DNA of 23,800 bases from positions 1 through 23,800 of the forward strand of contig JAYMTF010001374.1 in assembly GCA_036897485.1 (NCBI GenBank). Reading direction: 5' to 3'. This DNA comes from Pelargonium nanum. Taxonomy: Eukaryota > Streptophyta > Magnoliopsida > Geraniales > Geraniaceae. The notes below the pieces were generated by a model that saw only the letters and a list, made by a program, of their open reading frames with translations, made no database searches and had not been told where the DNA came from. This document shows, piece after piece, positions 17,406-23,800 of this stretch (position 1 is the first letter of the stretch; the number at the start of each line of letters is the position of its first letter). A program made the position numbers and the translations under genes.

Positions 17406-20400
17406 TATCGAGAATGTTAGACATTTTAATTAATATTTATACTTATTCTAATGAATTTATAAGTGTGAAACATTTGTTTGGAAATAAATTTTACTCGGTT
17501 AAATAAATTTGTGGATGTGAAGCGCTAGCTCTGATTCAATTTTCTCGTCTTTTGGTTGAGTCTCGGCCATTCTTATAACTTATTCATTGAAAGATTTTTA
17601 TTTTTGGGTGAAACTTTGAAGCTGCTTAAAAGTTACCAAAACTTGTTTGATTATTCCATCTTAAGCTAAAATATTGCATAAAAACTGCTCAATAGTCAAA
17701 AGGTTCAAAATGGAAATGAAGTGTCCAGAAACTTGCAATGCAAATTTTTTTTTTTTTTTTTTGAGTGAAACAATGCAAAATTTATTAATGCAAAAATATT
17801 ATATTTTAATCTTTCAATTTTTCAGTTTATATAGAATTGGTATTTAATTTTTTTCCCAATTTGTTCCTCAAATTATTTATATTATTCTAATTTGTCCCCA
17901 TCTATTATTTTGTTTCGAATTGATTCAATCCGTGATAATGCATTCAAATTGGGCAAACGTGAAAAATTTATACTATAAAAAAATTACTGATGTGGCATTT
18001 ACTAATAAGTCATTTTGAGACAAAATTGTATAAGCTCTTCAACTAGGCATTCTGTTTTAAACCGGTCTCATTAGAAAATTTAGTTAACTTAAGCGTCATG
18101 TGGTCGCCACGTCAACAAAAATTGTCCTTAAAAAGTTATCACGTCAGCTTAACTTGACAGTACCGATACAAATTTGACTAACGAAACAAAATTGCATAGT
18201 TTGCGACCAAATTAGAATAAATTATGATTAGAGACACTCCCAAAAAACCAAAATCAAATACTAGTTTACTCAATGACTCAAGTCATTGACTTGATGAGTT
18301 ATTGGGTCATGTACTCATGTAATTTCAACAAAAAGGTATAGACTTGAAATTCAAATCCTCAATAAAATGCAAGAAAATCTCATATAGGTAAGTGCCAGCC
18401 TAACAATTACTCCAATATGTGTGAAACAAAGAAAACTTGGGCAATCCACAAAACCATACCTTATTAGTGAAAACCCAACTTGTCTAATGATACTAGGTTT
18501 TGTAATAACCTCGAATACCTCAAATTCAAGTCGAGCACATTATTCGATTCTCACATTAAAGTAGACGACATATGTCCCACAATGTCACGTGTTTTAGATT
18601 CGCATTAAAAAACAACGCTCGCTATAATACATTTACGTTGCGGGAAATAAATTTGAACTGATTTAGGGTAAGGAATAAATGGTTTACAACTATAGTTGAT
18701 TCCTTATTTCTTGTTTTGGGGTAAACAAGTTAAAGAGGTGCTTTAATGATTTGGGCATGAAAAACCTAAAAGCAAAGGATGATAGTAACATAAAACAATT
18801 AACATCAACATCTCAGAGGATTTTGTCTGATATCATATCATATATAGGTGACCCAATCCTCCATTAGGCTCATGCTTCAATCAGTCTACTATTAGCAAAG
18901 AAGACACTAAACAAACACAAGTGGTTTGTTAGGCATCAATATTCAATATGGACCTTTTGTTGTAAAAGTATTGACCTTTTTCTTTTATAATTGGAGAAAT
19001 GAGGTGTAGTCAAATTAATCCATTTTAATCATGTCTTTTATACTAGATGGTGATGTGAAAATTACTTTCATTTATACAAAAGAGTAGTTTGAAATTATTT
19101 GTGTGAATATCACTGAATAACTCGACCGATCCATTTATTTGGCTTGATTTTCATGTGTTCCCTTCCTAGGCACCTGATTTGAGACTTATACTTACCTTCA
19201 ACCTAAAGGCTTTAGGAGTGTAAAAAATCATCTCAACTAAAAGTTTGATAGTTGAAAATTCAATATTAGTTTGATACTCTGACACGCCCCCTCACGTGTA
19301 AGACCATTTCGCTTTGCACGTGGCTCATGCACGATTCCAATATTAATTTCATACTCTAACAAGGGGAGTGCTTGCCACGTCGATGTCTTGTTCGATGTTT
19401 CTAGTGTGACCTACCTTCAATGGTTCCACCTTGCGTGACTTGTTTATGGCGTGATATCATCTTAAGTTAAGAATTTCTTTGAGGAGCGACATATATTATG
19501 GAGCGGGCAACTCTATCTTAGAGAAGAAGTGCACAATATCGTTGCACACACCTTGGGAGTTTACCTCTTAGGGTGTGAGGTGATGTTTCTCGGCGCGATG
19601 TTTAGCCTACTCTTGTCCCTTGAGGCAGGTTTTGTTTTCCAACTAGCTCGTTGGTTTAATTTCTCTTATACACTTTCTGAATGTTGAAGGTGAAATTTAA
19701 GTACACACGTCGACTCTGTATAGACCAAACTACTTGTGAATTTGTGTAATATCCCTACATTACATTGATTATTTATAACATTTAGTCTATCTTTTATTTA
19801 TCACTATTAGAAGATAAAAAACCCATAATAAGTATACCTTGCTTGTGGTAAAAAGTAAAAAGGTTTTTAACATAGTAGATGGAAAGGTTTTTGATCAATT
19901 AAATATAATCAAATAATTGTCTAGTAGAAAGATATGATGATGTAAGAGAATTCCAAAAATAGAAAGGACATAAATGAAAGTTGAATAATTTATGGTGACT
20001 TACCCTCTTTTAGAAAGGTTAGGTGCTTCATGTCATTTAGCATAAAGAAATTTAATTAGAATTTCTTCACACACACAGAAAGTTTTATTGCTACCCTATT
20101 CTAAACATCATATCAATTTTATTTTATTTTATTTAAATAAATAGGATTAGACCTCAATTAATTTACACAAAAATATAATTTTGATATCCTAAAATATTTT
20201 GGAGATTTTTCATTACCATGATTTGCATAAAATAATATCAAAGTTAAATATCTTAACAAATATATTTACGAAAATAGTTTGTTCTATACATCATACGGAA
20301 ATCTCGATTGATATATTATCTCCGACTAATATATAAAAATCTTGAATTTTATTTATAAAAACTATACTAAAATCTCCTCAAAATCTCATAGAGATTTCAA

Positions 20401-20700
20401 ACATTTCTACCCAAACACAATCATAATTCAAAAATACAAGTTGATTGTGCCACAATCTTTTACTAAAAATGAGCAAAACATAACTTTCAAGCAAGAAAAA
20501 TCTTTTTCTTTAACCCAATACCAGCCTGGCTAGGCACAACCTGTGAGTGATGTCAAATTTTAATTATTTTAATTTTTTTTTCATATACCCAATTTCTATT
20601 TTCTAATATCCAATAAAAATAAAATAAAATAAAAATAAAAAAAGACAAGCCTTTAAAATCTCCAATTTCCACTTTTTGTGAGAGAAGCCTTGGAAGCTTG
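17406..20700. other. Gene-poor intergenic region with repeat remnants
   Basis: No coding region can be supported. There is a poly-T run at about 17743-17761. A possible MITE-like element lies at about 17866-18236 with imperfect inverted ends (left ATTATTCTAATTTGTCC, right GACCAAATTAGAATAAATTA). A stretch at 19281-19440 with TGACACGCCCCCTCACGTG resembles pieces of plant LTR elements. AAAAT-type simple repeats occur at about 20110 and 20615-20645. The short frames at 17279-17506 and 20342-20533 are low complexity. Confidence 0.5.
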
Positions 20701-20866
20701 AGCTTCAATTCCTTATTGAATGTATCAACCTAAGTTGGGAAAAGATCAAAAAAATTGTAGATTTTCTGATTTTCAACACAATCCAAGTGATTCTCTTTGT
20801 ATCTCTCTACCCTACTCTCTGCACTTTTTTTTTGTTCTTATACCCACAACCTCAAAAAGCACCATC

Positions 20867-21689
20867 ATGTTCATTTGCATACCATTAAACCATCAATCTC
20901 CTCCTCCATCTTCTTCTTTCTCTTCTTCAACAACTTGGTCTAGTTTTCAAGGACATTCTCCAATTCTCATCCTCTCAAGGTACACAAAACTTCCCATTTT
21001 TTGTTTTCTATGGCTTTGCGTGTTAGGAATGCAGTTGTGGAGATTAGAATGAACGATCGGTTTATTGTTCTTTGTAGTAGTACATAAAAGCAGTTTGTTA
21101 AAAAGTTTTGAATTGAAGTCTTTATGTGTTAGTTATTGTAGTTGCGGAGATTAGAATCCACAATCGGTTTTCTATTTTCGTTTAGTGCACAAAAATTGTT
21201 TGTGTGGAAGTCTTGAATTTGAACTCTATAGGCTTGAAACACCTTCTCATCCTCTCAAGAATCACAATTTTCCCTCATTTTCTTTTCTACGTCTCAACAA
21301 TCAACGCACGATTTATGTTTTTTTGTTATTAGTACACAAAAATAGTTTGTTACAAAGTCTTTGAATTCAGACTTAAAAATACCGTCTCATCTTATTAAGG
21401 AATACAAATTTCCCCCATTTCTTTTTTCTACGCCTTTAACGTGAGCAAGCAATTGTAGTTGAAGATATAATAATCAACGATCGATATTCTGTTTTCCACA
21501 AAAAGTAAGTTGTTAGGAAGACTTGAATACAACGCCAACAAGTAATTAACTATTTTTCATCTAACCACGGTTAGAAGGTAAATTAGGACTCAACTCGACC
21601 TGTTGTGATAAGATAACTATTTTATTTATTTAATGTGGTGATTTTTTGATAACATTGGTGTTGTTTTTTTCATTTTTGTGTGTAGCTAG
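20867..21689 (+). promoter_or_regulatory. Spliced upstream ORF in the RR3 leader
   Basis: An ATG at 20867 opens a Ser/Pro-rich frame (MFICIPLNHQSPPPSSS...) that reaches the donor at 20979/20980. After splicing to 21686 it ends at once in TAG (21687-21689), giving 38 residues. It ends 21 nt before the RR3 start codon at 21711. It would reduce translation of RR3 if the transcript starts upstream of 20867. The transcription start is not known from sequence. Confidence 0.45.
20965..21540 (+). repeat. Degenerate repeats in the RR3 5' UTR intron, including donor-region copies
   Basis: The intron 20980-21685 (donor GTACAC, acceptor TGTGTAG) holds diverged copies of one unit. The junction-type segment CTCATCCTCTCAAG-GTACACAAAACTTCCC (20967 on) recurs at about 21246 as CTCATCCTCTCAAGAATCAC and near 21385 as CTCATCTTATTAAGGAATAC, each followed by TTTCCC and then TTTTCTACG. 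A second segment, GTTGTGGAGATTAGAAT...ATCGGTTT...CACAAAAA..GTTTGT...TCTTGAAT, recurs at about 21033, 21140, 21295 and 21455. Only the first junction copy keeps GT at the splice position. Confidence 0.75.
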
Positions 21690-21710
21690 GGAATTTCTTG
21701 GGAGGTAGAG

Positions 21711-22256
21711 ATGATGAATATTGAAGATAATGGCAACAATGGCATGCCAAATTTGGGGTCCAAGAAGACAGCACTTATTGTTGATGACAGCATTTTTATC
21801 CAAACCATTCACCATAGGCTTTTGGACAATCTTGGCATTGAGAATCAAGTTGTGGGCAATGGCAAGGAAGCTATTGATGTCCATGGTTCTGGAAAAATCT
21901 TTGATCTCATTCTCATGGACATGGACATGCCCATCATGAATGGCATTGAGGTAATTATTTACTCATATTCATCTTTAATAGTCTCGGTCAAGTAGTTACT
22001 GACGGAGACTCAGTCACTCTCCAAAAAAGCTTTAGATATGATGAATAATGAGATGTCATGTTTTTTTTTCTTTTTGTAGGCAACGAGAAAGTTGCGTGCT
22101 ATGGGCATCAGAAGCACGATTGCTGGTGTGTCTTCACGTGATTTGGAGCAAGAGAAGCGGGAATTCATGGAAGCGGGTCTCGATGATTATCAAGAGAAGC
22201 CTCTAACGGTTTCTAAACTTGTGTCGATCCTTCGAAAAGTGAATAGAAACACATGA
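21711..22256 (+). CDS. Type-C response regulator, single receiver domain (RR3)
   Basis: Exons 21711-21950 and 22080-22256 encode 138 residues; the intron is 129 nt, phase 0, at the same receiver position as in RR1 and RR2, and exon 2 is again 177 nt. Receiver hallmarks are Asp25-Asp26 (ALIVDDS), phospho-acceptor Asp70 (LILMDMDMPIMNG), Ser98 (AGVSS) and Lys120 (YQEKPL). The N-terminal tail is only about 18 residues and there is no output domain. It is closer to the general type-C/ARR22-24 and receiver consensus than RR1 and RR2, so it may keep the ancestral form of the local family. Two ATGs are adjacent (21711 and 21714). I take the first. Its leader is spliced and carries an upstream ORF and repeat-filled intron. 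Expected role: receiving phosphate from HPt proteins in cytokinin-type phosphorelay, perhaps acting as a sink. Confidence 0.9.
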
Positions 22257-23440
22257 ATTTGATTGACGTTGAGGAGGGAAGAAAATCCTAATATGTTGTT
22301 GTATCCGACGTAGCTATGGTCTATAGCTTTGATCAATGATCAATAGATAGCTCCATGAATTACTTTTTGTTAGAATAATCATTAACTTATTTTAGGTGTA
22401 ATTTGCTACTTAATTCTTGTTAATGAAGCTCTTTAGTTTTGTTCTATTGATGACTTTTAGTTCTTGTGTATTGCTCGTAAGTGTTTCTGTTCAAATTTAT
22501 TTGACAATCAAGTCATTGTTGAGTTTAGTTTCAACATTTTTTTGCTTTAAAGATTCTGAAATTGATGTTTCTGTAAAAACAATTAATTTATAATCAAACA
22601 ATTGTAGAATTTGATACAATAAATTTGTAAAATTAAACTCTTAATTATACCAAAAACAATATATTATAGGGAAATATTTAATGCCATTCTTTCCTCTCTT
22701 CGAATTTGATTATATATATATCAATACAATTCCGACATAATTAATTTTTAATTACGTATAAAGTTCTTGATGTATTATCAAAAAAAAAAAGTCAATGGCT
22801 ACTCGCCTAATGTTATAGCTAGAGATTACAATTTGGACTCGCGCTAGAAAAAAACTTTGTCCGTCTCGTAGCCGATCTCTTTTGGTCAATTTTATATCAC
22901 AGAACAGATCAGATTAGATCGGACAAATTCACCCTAAAACCTAAAATCCGACCTAAACCGCAGCACAAATTCTGAAATCCACCGTTTTTGAGTTTTTTCT
23001 TCCTTTTTCGAAATCGAACTTTAAAAATCCGACCTAAAACCCGAATTACCATATATATCCCTACAAAACATAAACTATTACCACATATACCCCCTGCAGA
23101 ACACAAACTCAACGTTTTGTCACTGCGCCGAACATCTCATCGTCAATGGCTACTCTCCTACTCGCCAATGATCCATAACATTGCTTCAAGAAAAAAACCC
23201 TTTTTTTGCTTCTCTGATTCTTCGTTATCCAAACCCAAATTCTCGATCGGTGTAGCGCCAGATAAGGTGGATTCGCCGGGAAAAAGGTTAGATTTTTAAA
23301 TTTTTTGGGTATTATTTTCATTTTCCCAGCAGTAGCTTTTTTATCAGCAACAACTAGGGCTTGTTCATGCCCTCGCTCTCAGTTTAAAAGTCGCGTCTTT
23401 GATTGCTGATTTGGGTCTGAGAAAACAATTTAGCAATCGG
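22257..23440. other. RR3 3' UTR and intergenic sequence
   Basis: RR3 3' UTR runs to perhaps 22450. After that no clear gene is seen. Words such as AAAATCCGACCTAAA recur at about 22942 and 23023, and CAATGGCTACTC at about 22794 and 23144, showing small local duplications. A short frame from ATG 23163 (MIHNIASRKKPFFCFSDSS...) to a donor-like AAAAAG-GT at 23286/23287 has the Ser/Lys-rich look of an organelle transit peptide and could be a broken first exon of the PPR relic to its right, but this is weak. Confidence 0.4.
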
Positions 23441-23447
23441 TCCAGTG

Positions 23448-23669
23448 ACAGTGAGCTCCGAATTTAACAAGATCCTGAGTGTAATTGCGAGTAAAAACAA
23501 GCATTGCTCTCAGGTGGGTTCTTTGTATGAGCTCATGTGTGGATCTGAAATCTCAATCAGCATCTATAGTGTGAGCATAGTGGTTAATTGTTTTTGCAAG
23601 ATGTAGAACTTAGATGCTGCCATGGAGATGTTTAAGAAGTTGCAAGCTCAATGTAATCACATACTATGA
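23448..23669 (+). pseudogene. Pentatricopeptide repeat (PPR) protein fragment with in-frame stop
   Basis: The plus-strand frame of 23460 reads EFNKILSVIASKNKHCSQVG, then SLYELMCGSEISISIYSVSI and VVNCFCKM, then a TAG stop (23604-23606), then NLDAAMEMFKKLQAQCNH and a TGA (23667-23669). This is the repeat rhythm of plant mitochondrial P-class PPR proteins (EFNKLL...SLYKQM...GISPDIYTLNILINCFC). PPR proteins bind organellar RNA. The internal stop, the short length (about two repeats) and the lack of any continuing repeats to the window end mark it as a relic. Confidence 0.75.
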
Positions 23670-23750
23670 AAAGTCCTGTGGAAAAATCATAGAGCTTTTA
23701 TAACCATTGTTGGATATATGTGCTAAATTAATCAATGCATAGTCTAAATT

Positions 23751-23751
<1 letters not shown>

Positions 23752-23800
<49 letters not shown>
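23752..23800. repeat. (CATA)n-(TA)n-(GA)n compound microsatellite at the window edge
   Basis: CATACATACATA is followed by a TA run to about 23790 and then GAGAGAGAG to the end of the window. It may be longer than shown. Confidence 0.9.

Noticed and set aside
19281..19440. Complete LTR retrotransposon
   Set aside because: Only short LTR-like wording is seen. There is no second LTR, primer binding site or polymerase frame in the window.

Overview
The window looks like nuclear DNA of a flowering plant, most likely a eudicot. It is AT-rich, its genes are split by short GT-AG introns, and every recognisable protein belongs to a plant family: squalene epoxidase, the C-terminus of CLASP, type-C response regulators and a PPR protein. 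Intergenic space holds degenerate tandem repeats, a Stowaway-like MITE, a tRNA-derived SINE and foldback sequences. I cannot name the species.

Layout, left to right. 1-2530: mostly non-coding, with one possible 42-codon membrane micro-ORF on the minus strand (447-575) and an array of degenerate repeats of about 90-120 bp (1950-2560). 2659-5798 (minus): six in-frame exons of squalene epoxidase, lacking the N-terminal FAD-binding exon and the C-terminal tail. One intron has expanded into seven tandem repeats that carry copies of its own splice acceptor. 5800-6438: a rearrangement junction with transposon-like ends. 6439-8381 (plus): the last six exons of CLASP, lacking everything upstream. 8400-9550: 3' UTR and repeats.

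9550-17400 is a tandem duplication with a period of about 4.26 kb. Each unit carries, in order: a distal promoter-like block (TGGGCC, telobox, TATA); an inverted copy of exon 2 plus part of the 3' UTR of the response regulator gene; a strong splice donor; a second, G-box promoter; and a two-exon single-receiver response regulator gene (RR1 12083-12679, RR2 16341-16936). If the distal promoter is used and the leader is spliced to the coding exons, the mRNA would be self-complementary over about 245 nt, a possible nascent hairpin or small-RNA locus. This is the most interesting feature of the window.

17400-20700 is gene-poor with repeat remnants. A third, more conventional type-C response regulator (RR3, 21711-22256) follows. 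It has a 5' UTR intron filled with degenerate repeats that include copies of its splice donor region, and a spliced upstream ORF. The right end has a degenerate PPR fragment with an in-frame stop and a TA/GA microsatellite.

The three RR genes share the intron position (phase 0, after the conserved Glu that follows the phospho-Asp loop) and an exon 2 of exactly 177 nt, so they form one local family. Their expected role is as receivers in His-to-Asp phosphorelay (cytokinin-type) signalling without an output domain. The SQE and CLASP pieces are unrelated to this pathway and appear to be relics of rearrangement.
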